A stretch of DNA of 64,000 nt, taken from Halobacillus sp. Marseille-P3879. Lineage in GTDB: Bacteria; Bacillota; Bacilli; Bacillales; Halobacillaceae. The position numbers and the translations under genes are program-made. Positions 35,532-45,005 of the stretch are shown piece by piece. Location: NCBI RefSeq assembly GCF_900240285.1, contig NZ_OESS01000001.1, forward strand, positions 434,001 through 498,000, in the 5' to 3' direction. The notes beneath the pieces are model-generated. The model was not told where the DNA came from. It ran no database searches and saw only the letters and a program-made list of their open reading frames with translations. Position 1 is the first letter of the stretch. Each line of letters starts with the position of its first letter.

Positions 35532-36059
35532 CTAAGTTAGTAATTCAGTCGAAACGGTGGCCACACCGATTAATTTATTGACATCATTATATATAGGCTG
35601 AGCGAAAACATCATAAGTTATAACTCCATCAGACAATGGAAATGTAACATACTCGCGGACGGGAAGTTTTGTCTCAATAACCTTGCGTTTAATGGCCATT
35701 AAAGCTTTTGTGCCATCGTTATCATCAAGTTCAACGTCGGTTTTTCCAATGACCCGATCACTATTGAAATCAGGGTGAGGGTTAAACATCCAGGTATATC
35801 GTAAGTCTAAGTCGCAATGAGCGACGACTATCGGGGAATTCCTTAGTGCAAGTGTGAATGGTTCGCTAAGATGTTCAGAGAAAAATAGAAAGGTATTTAT
35901 GTTTAAAAAGCTGGCAATTTGTGAGGCAACTGCCATGCTTGGATTCCTCGTTCCACTTTCGATTTGCGCATAATAGGCACGATCAATATGAGCGCCCTCT
36001 GCGATTTGCTGTTGAGTCAGTTTCTTTTCTTTTCTAAGTTGTATGAGCCATTCTCTCAC
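35532..36059 (-). CDS. XRE-family HTH plus PAS-domain regulator
   Basis: 175 aa. Residues 1-62 are a helix-turn-helix (LRKEKKLTQQQIAEGAHIDRAYYAQIESGTRNPS). Residues about 70-172 form a PAS fold (NSPIVVAHCDLDLRYTWMFNP, VIGKTDVELDD, YDVFAQPIYNDVNKLIGV). A PAS sensor attached to an XRE HTH at this size is uncommon; it could sense a small ligand or redox state. It is co-directional with, and 18 bp ahead of, the Sda-like gene, so it may control a sporulation checkpoint (inference). Confidence 0.8.
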   Translation of the reverse strand: MREWLIQLRKEKKLTQQQIAEGAHIDRAYYAQIESGTRNPSMAVASQIASFLNINTFLFFSEHLSEPFTLALRNSPIVVAHCDLDLRYTWMFNPHPDFNSDRVIGKTDVELDDNDGTKALMAIKRKVIETKLPVREYVTFPLSDGVITYDVFAQPIYNDVNKLIGVATVSTELLT

Positions 36060-36335
36060 TATTTATCACACCCAATATGTCTATTGTCCTACATAATATA
36101 TTCGCAGTCCTGCCCTTAGTATCCTTGTGGCAGTTTGCAACAAAAATAAGTCCATGATTTTATATTCCCTTTTGCAAAAAAAATACTCATGATTAATTCC
36201 TGTTATAATAGGGTTTGTCCGACTTTTAATGATATACATAATCGTTTGCTGCTAATCAACAGTTGGTATTTCTGCTATGCTTATTCAGTCTTCTTATTTT
36301 AAATATATAGAGTGCGCGCTGGGGGGTGGCGAGAA

Positions 36336-36947
36336 TTGGCTTTTGAACTATTAAATATTATAGCGGTCAGCGCTTTTGCATTTAGCGGAGCTATTGTGGC
36401 ATTAAGCGAGAGATATGATATATTTGGCACGTTTATATTAGGGATCGCTACCGCTTTTGCAGGAGGAATTATAAGGAATATAGCTTTAGATGTTCCAGTG
36501 GTTCATGTTTGGGAACAAGGGTATTTTCTTTATGTTGCACTAATCACAATCAGCATCGTTTATTTTTTTCCTAAAGGCTGGGTCATGTTTTGGGACCGCT
36601 GGAACATTTACTTAGACGCGATAGGATTATCAGCATTTGCTCTTCAAGGAGCAGCGTTTGCGTTAGATCATGGTTTTCCGTTAGGAGGGGTTATTTTTGC
36701 AGCCATCTTAACAGGTGTTGGAGGCGGTGTGACAAGGGATGTACTTGCTCAAAGAAAACCAATGGTCCTTCATCAGGAGATTTATGCTGTTTGGGCAATG
36801 TTAGCCGGATTAGTGGCAGGTATCGGAATAGTTAATATTGAAAATGGAGTTCATTACTATACATTATTTTTCCTTATTATAACTTGTCGTGTCACATCTT
36901 ACCATCTGGGCTGGCACTTAAGGTTTAGGGATTTATATCGAATTTAA
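36336..36947 (+). CDS. TRIC-type trimeric cation channel family protein (YvgT/UPF0126-like)
   Basis: 203 aa from TTG 36336 with GGGGGTGG ahead; GTG 36312 is an alternative. Seven hydrophobic segments in two repeats with the GGGxxRD motif (GGIIRNIALD; GGGVTRDVLAQRKPMVL), typical of UPF0126/TRIC proteins of bacteria, which form K+-permeable trimers in structural work. Its terminator overlaps the stop codon. Confidence 0.88.
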   Translation: MAFELLNIIAVSAFAFSGAIVALSERYDIFGTFILGIATAFAGGIIRNIALDVPVVHVWEQGYFLYVALITISIVYFFPKGWVMFWDRWNIYLDAIGLSAFALQGAAFALDHGFPLGGVIFAAILTGVGGGVTRDVLAQRKPMVLHQEIYAVWAMLAGLVAGIGIVNIENGVHYYTLFFLIITCRVTSYHLGWHLRFRDLYRI

Positions 36948-36973
36948 AAACCGCGTGTTAACACGCGGTTTTG
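36948..36973. terminator. Bidirectional terminator between the TRIC gene and cysK
   Basis: AAAACCGCGTGTT / AACACGCGGTTTT, perfect 13-base arms with almost no loop, starting just after the TRIC stop; cysK ends 11 bp further on the other strand. Confidence 0.8.
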
Positions 36974-36983
36974 GTTTAAATGA

Positions 36984-37913
36984 TTATTGGCGGAAAAGGT
37001 CTCCCGAAAGGTATCTCTCACCTGTGTCTGGAGCAATTACTATTACGATATCACCAGGTTTCTTCTGTTTTGCAGCTTCAATTCCTGCCCAGCATGCTGC
37101 TCCACCGGATGTTCCTAGAAGAAGTCCTTCTTCCCGTGCCAGCCTGCGAGTGATTTCATAGGCATCTTCATCACTGACTTGAAAAATCTCATCATACACA
37201 TTTTGATTTAAAATGGAAGGAATAAAACCTGGACTTGTCCCGACTAATTTATGTTTACCTGGTTTACCACCTGAAAGTACAGGAGAGCCGGCTGGTTCAG
37301 CAACGTGTACAGTCATTTCTTTATAGTATTTCTTTAACTCCTCCGCTGTTCCAGTTACTGTTCCTCCAGTACCTGCTGTAGATACAAAAGCGGATAGAGG
37401 CTTACCTAACTCCTTAATTGCTTCCACAATCTCGGAAGCAGTAGTATGGCGATGAGCATCTGGATTAGCTGGATTCTCAAACTGCATTGGCATAAAAGAT
37501 CCTTCAATTTCTTCTACAAGTTCTTTTGCTTTAGAGATGGCGCCCGGCATTTTATCATCTCCGGGGGTTAAGACGATATCGGCTCCATAAGCCTTCAATA
37601 AATTAATACGCTCCTGGGTCATTGTATCGGGCATAACAAGAATCGCCTTGTAACCTCTGGCGGCAGCATTCATAGCAATCCCGATTCCTGTATTCCCGCT
37701 GGTGGGCTCGATAATCGTGGATCCTTCTTTTAAATAGCCGTCCTTCTCTGCCTGAATAATCATATTATAAGCTGCACGATCCTTCACACTGCCGCTGGGA
37801 TTATATTTCTCAAGTTTCAAATAAATATCAGCCCCGCCTTCAGGAGCTAAACGATTTAGTTTAACAAGTGGGGTATCACCTATTAAATCAGCAATATTGT
37901 CAACGACACGCAT
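36984..37913 (-). CDS. cysK: Cysteine synthase (O-acetylserine sulfhydrylase)
   Basis: 309 aa from ATG 37913 (AAAGGAAGTG ahead). PLP lysine in NPSGSVKDRAA, substrate loop EPTSGNTGIGIA, phosphate loop STAGTGGTVTG and C-terminal GTSGGAACW. Makes cysteine from O-acetylserine and sulfide. It stands alone and in the leftward direction after ypmR-ypmS. Gene may be a second copy rather than the main cysK, as the GSSAG-type loop here reads GTSGG. Confidence 0.9.
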   Translation of the reverse strand: MRVVDNIADLIGDTPLVKLNRLAPEGGADIYLKLEKYNPSGSVKDRAAYNMIIQAEKDGYLKEGSTIIEPTSGNTGIGIAMNAAARGYKAILVMPDTMTQERINLLKAYGADIVLTPGDDKMPGAISKAKELVEEIEGSFMPMQFENPANPDAHRHTTASEIVEAIKELGKPLSAFVSTAGTGGTVTGTAEELKKYYKEMTVHVAEPAGSPVLSGGKPGKHKLVGTSPGFIPSILNQNVYDEIFQVSDEDAYEITRRLAREEGLLLGTSGGAACWAGIEAAKQKKPGDIVIVIAPDTGERYLSGDLFRQ

Positions 37914-38007
37914 GATGTCACTTCCTTTACAATTTCTATATAAAAATTTTATCATATCGGTTTATTCTCACAGAAATACTCTGCTTAATGACGAGGGGTG
38001 TTAATTG

Positions 38008-38661
38008 CTATTCCGCTTTCTCTTCTAGTAAGTTGTGATCTGTCAATGAATCTGCGATGCTGAAGGATCGCTCCGGAAAGGCGATCTTAAAGGCCAGCTG
38101 ATTAGCGTTGAGGTTAAAACGGTCGACTTCAATATCAATATTACTTTCGGTCTCCATTTGAGTAACAGCTACGTAGATATTTTCATCATTTGGATTAACG
38201 GTCACCCATTCAGGAAATTGATAATTTTCAGCTACAAACTCCATTACTTTTTTATTAGGGAGGGGGAGCTGCCCTAATGAAATGCGTTCTTGCTCAAGCA
38301 CTAAATCTCCGTTCTCCTGAACCACCGGGGTGAGTTCCACTTTAATAGGAATCGTTTGCTCAAAAGCTCGTATATTTCCAGATAAAGTAACGTTTCTGTC
38401 CAGGGAAATGGAATAATCAAATACAGTTTGAGTTGAAAGTTCACTTAAATATTCATTTGCCAGCTGCTCCAAGTTTTCTTTAGTGGAAACTACAGTGAAT
38501 TCAGCCTCGGAATCCTGCTTTTCACGATCCACATTTACGAGGGTATAGGAGCTGGGGAGAAAAATAAGAGACAGTATCCATACAATAACGGCCACGTTAA
38601 TAATGGCTAATATAAAAAAAGACGTTTTCCAACGGTTGTTTAAAAACATACGCTTTAGCAT
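38008..38661 (-). CDS. ypmS: YpmS family (DUF2140) membrane-anchored protein
   Basis: 217 aa: a short basic N-terminus, one membrane helix (residues about 15-37, FFILAIINVAVIVWILSLIF), then an extracellular domain ending in acidic sequence. Matches YpmS, which follows ypmR in B. subtilis as here (19 bp apart). Function unknown; may sit at the outer membrane face with the lipase. Confidence 0.88.
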   Translation of the reverse strand: MLKRMFLNNRWKTSFFILAIINVAVIVWILSLIFLPSSYTLVNVDREKQDSEAEFTVVSTKENLEQLANEYLSELSTQTVFDYSISLDRNVTLSGNIRAFEQTIPIKVELTPVVQENGDLVLEQERISLGQLPLPNKKVMEFVAENYQFPEWVTVNPNDENIYVAVTQMETESNIDIEVDRFNLNANQLAFKIAFPERSFSIADSLTDHNLLEEKAE

Positions 38662-38680
38662 AAGTGCATTCCCACCTGTG

Positions 38681-39613
38681 TTATTCCTCTATTTCGTCTC
38701 TAATATATTCTAACACGCGCTCGGCCATTTGTTTATAGCCTTCCTCATTCGGATGAAAGTGGTCTTCTTCCCATAAAAGTTCACTTTCATTATTTTCAAA
38801 TACGTCTTCAATTGGGATGAAAGAAGCATTTGAATGATCTTCCACGACTTCTTCACTGACATTGTTCCATTCATTCATAATTTGAGACAGGGCAGGAATG
38901 TTATCAAAATATTGATTAAAAGGGTTATACAAACCAATTAAATAAATAGAAGCGTCGGGGTTTGCTGATTCTACTCTCGTTAGGATTTCATCAAGGTCTT
39001 CACGGTAATTCTCACGAGCTGGAGAAAAATCGTCATAGCTGAGACTTGTAAAGTTATCTTCGATGACCTGGACTACATTATTGGCTCCGATCGTAATAAG
39101 AACTAAATCCGCTTCTTCAACAGAAGAAGAAATTTCCTCAGACTCCATACGGGTCAGCAGCTGATCTGTTCGGTCTCCTTTTTTGCCGAAGTTGTCGATT
39201 GTAAAATTAGCTGTTTCATCATTATCATTAATGTTGTCTTCAAGGAGTCCTACATAACCGCCGTTTTCTGTCCCATCACCTACTCCTTGAGTAAGTGAAT
39301 CTCCCATAGCTACAACTTCTAAATCATCACGAACGAAAAGGTTACGTGCACTATCGATCACACCGGAAAAGACCTCGCGCAGTTCTTCGCTAACAGTACC
39401 TTCCGCTTCAGGTGAATCTTCCGGCTCAGTTTCTTTCTCTTCTGATTCCTGTTCTTCCCTCGGCTGCTCATCACTTTCCATTTCTTCCTTCTGTGGTTCA
39501 TTCTCTTTATTAGTTTGGTTGTCGTCGATAGGGTTACTAACAAATGTGAATATAATTAAAATCAAAAAGATGAATGAGCAGATAAGGAGAGCGAGCCATT
39601 TAGTTTTTTTCAT
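38681..39613 (-). CDS. ypmR: SGNH/GDSL hydrolase, YpmR-like
   Basis: 310 aa: N-terminal membrane anchor (residues 6-27), an acidic linker rich in Glu and Pro (about 30-75), then a GDSL hydrolase with block I VAMGDSLTQGVGD, block III LITIGANNV and the Asp-x-x-His pair in EEDHFHPNEEGY. The acidic linker fits a halophile. Probable cell-surface lipase or esterase. First gene of ypmR-ypmS. Confidence 0.9.
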   Translation of the reverse strand: MKKTKWLALLICSFIFLILIIFTFVSNPIDDNQTNKENEPQKEEMESDEQPREEQESEEKETEPEDSPEAEGTVSEELREVFSGVIDSARNLFVRDDLEVVAMGDSLTQGVGDGTENGGYVGLLEDNINDNDETANFTIDNFGKKGDRTDQLLTRMESEEISSSVEEADLVLITIGANNVVQVIEDNFTSLSYDDFSPARENYREDLDEILTRVESANPDASIYLIGLYNPFNQYFDNIPALSQIMNEWNNVSEEVVEDHSNASFIPIEDVFENNESELLWEEDHFHPNEEGYKQMAERVLEYIRDEIEE

Positions 39614-39844
39614 CTATGATCACACCTGTTATTATTTAATAAGTTATTATATAGTATATGGACATTTGACTAGATCAGGGATAAAAAATACCTTATGACA
39701 GCCAATTTATCTTTTCAATTTTATCTGGGTATTTAATCCCTGTAACCTATATTATAGCACTTAAAACTATAAAATAGACATTCGAAGTAAACGGCTTAGA
39801 GGTGACGGTATAGCGGCAAGAAAACAAGTCAGGGGGTGTAGATT
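39614..39844. other. Divergent promoter region between ypmR and the helicase gene
   Basis: AT-rich, with TATAGTATATG near 39650 and no convincing gene or repeat. It should hold promoters in both directions. Confidence 0.4.
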
Positions 39845-42103
39845 ATGTCGGAGAAGATCAGCATTTCTGTACGAGATTTAATGGAGTATGTCTATCGAAA
39901 AGGAAGCATTGACGATCGGTTTCGTTCAAACACTTCAATGCTTGAAGGCACGGCCATTCATCAAGCTGTTCAGAAGGAGTATGAAGAAGATGATGAAAGT
40001 GAAGTGTACTTAAAACGAGAATACAAGATGGAAGATATAGAACTTTATATTCACGGCCGCTGCGATGGTCTGTTAAAAACCAATAAAGGAATCGTCATTG
40101 ATGAGATTAAATCAACAGCTCTGGAACTTGAAGAGATTACAGAGGAAAGTTACCCGGTTTATTGGGCTCAAGCGAAGGGGTATGCTTATATTTATGCGAA
40201 AAATGAAGAATTAGACGAGATAAAAGTACAGCTTACCTACGTACAGAAAAGAACGAAAGAAAAGAAACGATTTAAATATGTGTTTACGGCACCACAACTT
40301 GATAACTTTATGAAAGAAACAGTAGCAGAATACATGTCGTATGCCAAGGTTCTCTCACACATAAAGAATGAAAAAGAAGAATCTATTCCTCAGTTGACCT
40401 TTCCTTTCCCTCACTATCGAAATGGTCAGCGTCATTTAGCCGGTGCGGTGTATCGAACTTCTCAGGAAAAAAGAAACCTGTTTGCACAGGCACCTACAGG
40501 TATTGGCAAGACGATCTCAACTCTTTTTCCGGCAATTAAATCGATGGAAGAGGGAGGGCAGGAACGGATCTTTTATTTAACTGCGAAGACTGTTACCAGA
40601 TTGACAGCAGAAGAAAGCTTGGAATTGATGGAACAAAATGGATTGAAGCTGTGTTCTGTTACCTTAACAGCTAAAGATAAGATTTGTTTTAAAGAAGAAA
40701 CGATCTGTCAACCGGACTATTGTGAATTTGCTGAAGGTTATTATGATCGAATTAATGGGGCAGTAGTTGATATAGCAAAGAATGAAACCCAGATTACAAG
40801 AAGAGTAATAGAAGAATATGCAAGAAAGCACCGTGTTTGTCCTTTTGAGTTCTCGTTAGATTTAACGGACGTGGTGGATGTAGTCATAGGGGACTATAAT
40901 TATGTCTTTGATCCTCGTGTTGCTTTAAAACGTCTGATGCCAGAGGATAAGAAAAGGACAACTTTATTAATTGATGAAGCTCATAACCTGGTAGAACGGG
41001 CCCGGGACATGTATTCGGCCTCTATTGTGCGCAATTCTTTTTGGGAAGTAGAAGAAGAGTGGGCAGAACGAAATGAAAAGTTGTCTCGTTCGGCTCAAGC
41101 TGTTCGTAAGGATTTGCACGTATTGAAGAGTGATTTCGAAGCAACTATCGAAGAGATTCCCGGAAGTTTAGAAGAGAACCTGGAACGGTTTATTGACCAG
41201 GCCGACTCTTTTTTAAGGGAAGAACATACAGGAGAAGAAGTTGAGAATTTGTTGGATTGCTACTTCGCCAGTCAAAATTTTATAAAAATACTCGACTTAT
41301 TGGACAGTCATTATAGAATTATAACTTCAAATGAAGGGGTTAAAATATACTGTGTGGATCCTTCTTATTTACTGAGAAAAGTAACAAAATCGTTTAGATC
41401 TAGTGTTTTCTTTTCAGCAACTCTGTCTCCATTTGGGTATTACAAAGACATGCTGGGCGGCCAGGAGACCGATTATATTCTTAAGCTTCCATCTCCTTAT
41501 GACGCGCAACAAATAAAAGTAACAATTGCTCCGCTTTCGACACGTTTTAAAGACAGGGAACAAAATGCCGAGAAACTTGCGTCTTTATTGCACAATCAAG
41601 TTAAAAATCAAGAAGGTAACCATTTGTTTTTCTTCCCTTCATACCAGTATATGAACATGGTTTATCAAGCGTTTCGTATTTATTCAGACGTTGATACTGC
41701 AGTTCAGGAATTCGGGATGACGGAAGAAAGAAGAGATGATTTTCTGGCACAATTTATTCCGGGTGGATCTTTAGTTGGTTTTGCTGTACTTGGCGGCGTC
41801 TTTTCAGAAGGTGTCGATTTGAGAGGAGACCGTTTAAATGGAGTAGCTGTCATCGGGATTGGGTTAGCTCCTCGCAGCTTTGAAAAAGAACTGATAAAAG
41901 ATTATTTTACCTCACTTGGGAAAAATGGCTACAAATATGCTTATGTTTACCCTGGCATGAATAAGGTGCTTCAGGCCGGTGGAAGATTAATCAGGTCAGA
42001 AAAGGACCATGGAGTTATCCAATTGATCGACGACAGATTTCTCCACCAAACTTATCAACAGCTTCTGCCGGAAGAGTGGCAGCAATTTACGATTGAGAAA
42101 TAA
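39845..42103 (+). CDS. XPD/DinG-like iron-sulfur helicase with N-terminal PD-(D/E)XK nuclease domain
   Basis: 752 aa. Residues about 1-175 show nuclease motifs: LEGTAIHQAVQKEY, HGRCDGLL, IVIDEIKSTA and AQAKGYAYIYA. Residues about 195-752 are a superfamily 2 helicase: Walker A APTGIGKT, DEAH box in LLIDEAHNL, FFSATLSP, GGVFSEGVDLRGD and a motif VI QAGGRLIRS. Between them four cysteines (KICF, TICQPDYC, VCPFE) form the XPD-type cluster. One polypeptide thus unwinds 5'-3' and can cut DNA. Single gene, ended by repeat copy D. Role in repair inferred. Confidence 0.88.
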   Translation: MSEKISISVRDLMEYVYRKGSIDDRFRSNTSMLEGTAIHQAVQKEYEEDDESEVYLKREYKMEDIELYIHGRCDGLLKTNKGIVIDEIKSTALELEEITEESYPVYWAQAKGYAYIYAKNEELDEIKVQLTYVQKRTKEKKRFKYVFTAPQLDNFMKETVAEYMSYAKVLSHIKNEKEESIPQLTFPFPHYRNGQRHLAGAVYRTSQEKRNLFAQAPTGIGKTISTLFPAIKSMEEGGQERIFYLTAKTVTRLTAEESLELMEQNGLKLCSVTLTAKDKICFKEETICQPDYCEFAEGYYDRINGAVVDIAKNETQITRRVIEEYARKHRVCPFEFSLDLTDVVDVVIGDYNYVFDPRVALKRLMPEDKKRTTLLIDEAHNLVERARDMYSASIVRNSFWEVEEEWAERNEKLSRSAQAVRKDLHVLKSDFEATIEEIPGSLEENLERFIDQADSFLREEHTGEEVENLLDCYFASQNFIKILDLLDSHYRIITSNEGVKIYCVDPSYLLRKVTKSFRSSVFFSATLSPFGYYKDMLGGQETDYILKLPSPYDAQQIKVTIAPLSTRFKDREQNAEKLASLLHNQVKNQEGNHLFFFPSYQYMNMVYQAFRIYSDVDTAVQEFGMTEERRDDFLAQFIPGGSLVGFAVLGGVFSEGVDLRGDRLNGVAVIGIGLAPRSFEKELIKDYFTSLGKNGYKYAYVYPGMNKVLQAGGRLIRSEKDHGVIQLIDDRFLHQTYQQLLPEEWQQFTIEK

Positions 42104-42157
42104 ATAATTTCCTGGGAAATAAAATTTAATTATGTCGAAAAGTTGCAATAAACGAGA

Positions 42158-42434
42158 TTTGGACAAAACTGAATAAATCATAAAATAATCCGAACGATTT
42201 TGTTGAAATCAGTTCGGATTATTTACGTGTCAAGAAAGGGTTTTACCATCGCTCCGTTTAGTCACTTTTTCGAGAGTACAGTCTCAGCCCCCTTGAAAAA
42301 GCAAAGAGCGCTTTCCTTCGGGGGCTTCGTATCGCGTTGTTCCCGAAGGCGTCTTAAGCATTTTGACTAAGCTAATGGTCTGCCTTTATATTTTTCAGCT
42401 TTCATTGTTCGTTTTTTGCTGTCATTGTTGGACT
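42158..42434. repeat. Interspersed repeat, copy D
   Basis: Starts TTTGGACAAAACTGAATAA, with hairpin TAATCCGAACGATT / AATCAGTTCGGATTA at 42183-42224, the GC-rich core (about 42245-42365) and a right end TTCGTTTTTTGCTGTCATTGTTGGAC. It is close to full length but both ends are mutated. It follows the helicase stop by about 55 bp and its hairpin may terminate that gene. Confidence 0.72.
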
Positions 42435-42548
42435 TATGGATCAGCCTCGTTTTTTGGTATATGGAATGGTTAGAGAAATTAGAGTTTTACGTCATATATT
42501 TTAGGTAATGTTTTAACGGAATAGTCAAAAAATATAGGAGGATAGCAT

Positions 42549-43817
42549 ATGGCAGACGAAAAAATAAAAAATAGGTGGCTCATCGCATTAGGAGCTGTTG
42601 GAATACATATTTCAATTGGCTCTGTATATGCGTGGAGTAATTTTACCGGTCCATTGGGTGAGGAATTTGGATGGTCCTCACAAGAAGTGCAAATGACATT
42701 TAGTATAGCCATTCTGTTTTTAGGGTTATCGGCAGCTTTCTTAGGGTGGTTTGTTGAGAAATATGGACCGCGTGTAGCTGGAATTACAGCAGCAGTTTTC
42801 TTTGGTATCGGAGTGTTTGGTTCAGGCTTTGCTGTTCAATTAGAATCCTTATGGGCATTATATTTCTTTTATGGAGTATTAGGAGGAATTGGACTTGGAG
42901 TTGGATATATTGCCCCAGTTTCGACTTTAGTAAAATGGTTTCCGGACCGCAGGGGGCTTGCGACAGGTATGGCGATCATGGGTTTTGGATTTGCGGCCGC
43001 CGTTGCGAGTCCGGTGATGGACTGGTTAATTGGATCTGTGGGAATCGCAATGACTTTCTTTGTATTAGGGGTTAGTTATTTTGCGATAATGATATTGTCT
43101 TCCTTATACCTTTCCCGACCTCCTGAAGGGTGGACGCCAAAAGGGTATAACCCTGACGAAAAAACAGATGTGAAATCACAGGATCTGGCGAATTTACGTG
43201 CAAAAGAATCGCTGAAAACGATACGTTTCTATTATTTATGGATTATGCTTTTTATAAATATTACGTGCGGAATTGCGGTAATCTCAGCTGCTAAACCTCT
43301 CGCGGAAAATACGGTGGGTATGGGAACTGCCGCGGCAGCCACTCTCGTAGGTGTTATGGGAGTTTTTAATGGGCTCGGCCGCATTGGCTGGGCTTCTGCC
43401 TCAGATTATTTAGGAAGGTCTAACACTTATATTATCTTTTTTGTGTTACAAATCCCGTTGTTTATGCTGCTTCCTGTTACCACGTCAGTCACTCTTTTCG
43501 TTATCTTTTTCGGAGTGATTTATACATGTTACGGTGGCGGCTTTGCTACACTGCCTGCATTTATAGGAGACTTGTTCGGAACAAAAGAGCTGGGAGCTAT
43601 TCATGGGTATATACTTACTGCATGGGCAGCAGCTGGTTTGGCGGGACCTCAGTTTGCAGCTATTATGAATGATATGACTGGCAGCTATGCGAACAGCATG
43701 ATTTACTTTGGAATGTTGTTCATCGTGGCCTTGATTGTTGCCATTTTAACTAAGGTCGATATTCGAAAGAAACAAAAGAAAATGTCCCAATCACAGCCTG
43801 GCAGTGAAAATGCATAA
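42549..43817 (+). CDS. OFA-family MFS transporter (oxalate/formate antiporter-like)
   Basis: 422 aa with twelve membrane segments. SIGSVYAWSNFTGPLGEEFGWSSQEVQMTFSIAILFLG is the OFA signature in helices 1-2; GIGLGVGYIAPVSTLVKWFPDRRGLATGMAIMGFGF and LGRIGWASASDYLGR are further marks. Members carry oxalate/formate or other small carboxylates; the substrate here is unknown. ATAGGAGGATA precedes the ATG. Single gene. Confidence 0.87.
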   Translation: MADEKIKNRWLIALGAVGIHISIGSVYAWSNFTGPLGEEFGWSSQEVQMTFSIAILFLGLSAAFLGWFVEKYGPRVAGITAAVFFGIGVFGSGFAVQLESLWALYFFYGVLGGIGLGVGYIAPVSTLVKWFPDRRGLATGMAIMGFGFAAAVASPVMDWLIGSVGIAMTFFVLGVSYFAIMILSSLYLSRPPEGWTPKGYNPDEKTDVKSQDLANLRAKESLKTIRFYYLWIMLFINITCGIAVISAAKPLAENTVGMGTAAAATLVGVMGVFNGLGRIGWASASDYLGRSNTYIIFFVLQIPLFMLLPVTTSVTLFVIFFGVIYTCYGGGFATLPAFIGDLFGTKELGAIHGYILTAWAAAGLAGPQFAAIMNDMTGSYANSMIYFGMLFIVALIVAILTKVDIRKKQKKMSQSQPGSENA

Positions 43818-43912
43818 TGGAATCTTGAACTGGTCCTTCTGGGGCCGGTTTTTGTTTGGCACTCAATAAACTTGTACAATAGAGGTAACATGAATAAGTG
43901 GAGGCTTCGGAA

Positions 43913-44968
43913 ATGAGGAGATTAGGATGGATGTGCTTATTATTGCTAGCGGCGTGTCAAACAAATGAAGATAGGTCCCAGCCTGACGAAGAAGGTGAAG
44001 TTCCGAATTCGAATAGGGGGATGATTGAGGTGGCTTCAGAGTTAGAAGCTCCCTGGGATATTGAAGAAGATGATGAATTGATCTATATAAGTGAACGCGA
44101 AGGTACTATTGCCCGAGTCTCAAGTGATAATCAAATCCAAAGACAACCGGTGGTTACCGACAAGGAAATTTCTCAAATCGGTGAAGGTGGCCTTCTTGGA
44201 TTAAAGCTGGACCCTGACTTTGAAAACAATCAATTGGCTTATGCCTACCATACTTATGAAGAAGCAGGAGAAATAAAAAACAGAGTTGTACAGTTAAAAT
44301 ATAATGGAGAAGAATGGCACGAGGAGCTAAGTCTTCTTGATGATATTCCCGGGAGTAATTTTCATAACGGAGGAAGAATAGAAATTGGGCCGGACCAGTA
44401 TTTGTACGTGACAACAGGAGACGCGCAGGATGAGTCTCTTGCTCAGGACGAAGACAGCTTAGCCGGCAAAATTCTAAGAATGGATATGGAAGGGAAAATT
44501 CCGGAAGATAATCCATTTGAGAACTCTTATGTTTACAGCTATGGGCATCGCAATCCTCAGGGTATGGATTGGGATCAAGATGAGAATTTATATGCGGCAG
44601 AGCATGGACCTACCAACCATGATGAAATAAATAAGATCGAAGCCGGTCATAATTATGGATGGCCTGAAATCGTAGGCGATGAATCCCGCAACGGCATGGA
44701 AACCCCCTTTTATCAAACAGGAAATAGCACGTGGGCGCCTTCAGGGCTGGTAGTGACGAATGAGCATATATATGCAGCGGCCTTAAGGGGAGAGGGTTTA
44801 ATGAAGCTGGATTTGGACGGGAATAATCCCGAGCCCGTTACCGAAGACTTTGGAAGGATACGTGATGTAGAAGTCATAAATGAAGAGCTGTATTTTATTA
44901 CTAATAATACGGATGGACGAGGCAATCCAGGTGAAGAGGATGACAAGTTAATGCGTTATAAACCATAA
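43913..44968 (+). CDS. Lipoprotein PQQ-type sugar (glucose/sorbosone) dehydrogenase
   Basis: 351 aa from ATG 43913 (GGAGG eight bases ahead). Lipobox LLLAAC at residues 14-19. The mature part is a six-bladed beta-propeller: LEAPWDIEEDDELIYISEREG, GGLLGLKLDPDF, NFHNGGRIEIGPDQYLYVTTGD, YGHRNPQGMDWD and EAGHNYGWPE, the latter His/Arg residues lining the PQQ/calcium site. Membrane-anchored outside the cell, oxidising an aldose with PQQ if available; no PQQ synthesis genes are in view. Confidence 0.9.
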   Translation: MRRLGWMCLLLLAACQTNEDRSQPDEEGEVPNSNRGMIEVASELEAPWDIEEDDELIYISEREGTIARVSSDNQIQRQPVVTDKEISQIGEGGLLGLKLDPDFENNQLAYAYHTYEEAGEIKNRVVQLKYNGEEWHEELSLLDDIPGSNFHNGGRIEIGPDQYLYVTTGDAQDESLAQDEDSLAGKILRMDMEGKIPEDNPFENSYVYSYGHRNPQGMDWDQDENLYAAEHGPTNHDEINKIEAGHNYGWPEIVGDESRNGMETPFYQTGNSTWAPSGLVVTNEHIYAAALRGEGLMKLDLDGNNPEPVTEDFGRIRDVEVINEELYFITNNTDGRGNPGEEDDKLMRYKP

Positions 44969-44970
44969 AT

Positions 44971-45003
44971 AAGAGCAGGGCCAGTCATAAGCCCTGCTCT
45001 TGT
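44971..45003 (+). terminator. Terminator after the sugar dehydrogenase gene
   Basis: AGAGCAGGG / CCCTGCTCT stem with an eleven-base loop and a weak T-rich tail; it may also serve the converging gene, whose stop is at 45006. Confidence 0.75.
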
Positions 45004-45005
45004 TG

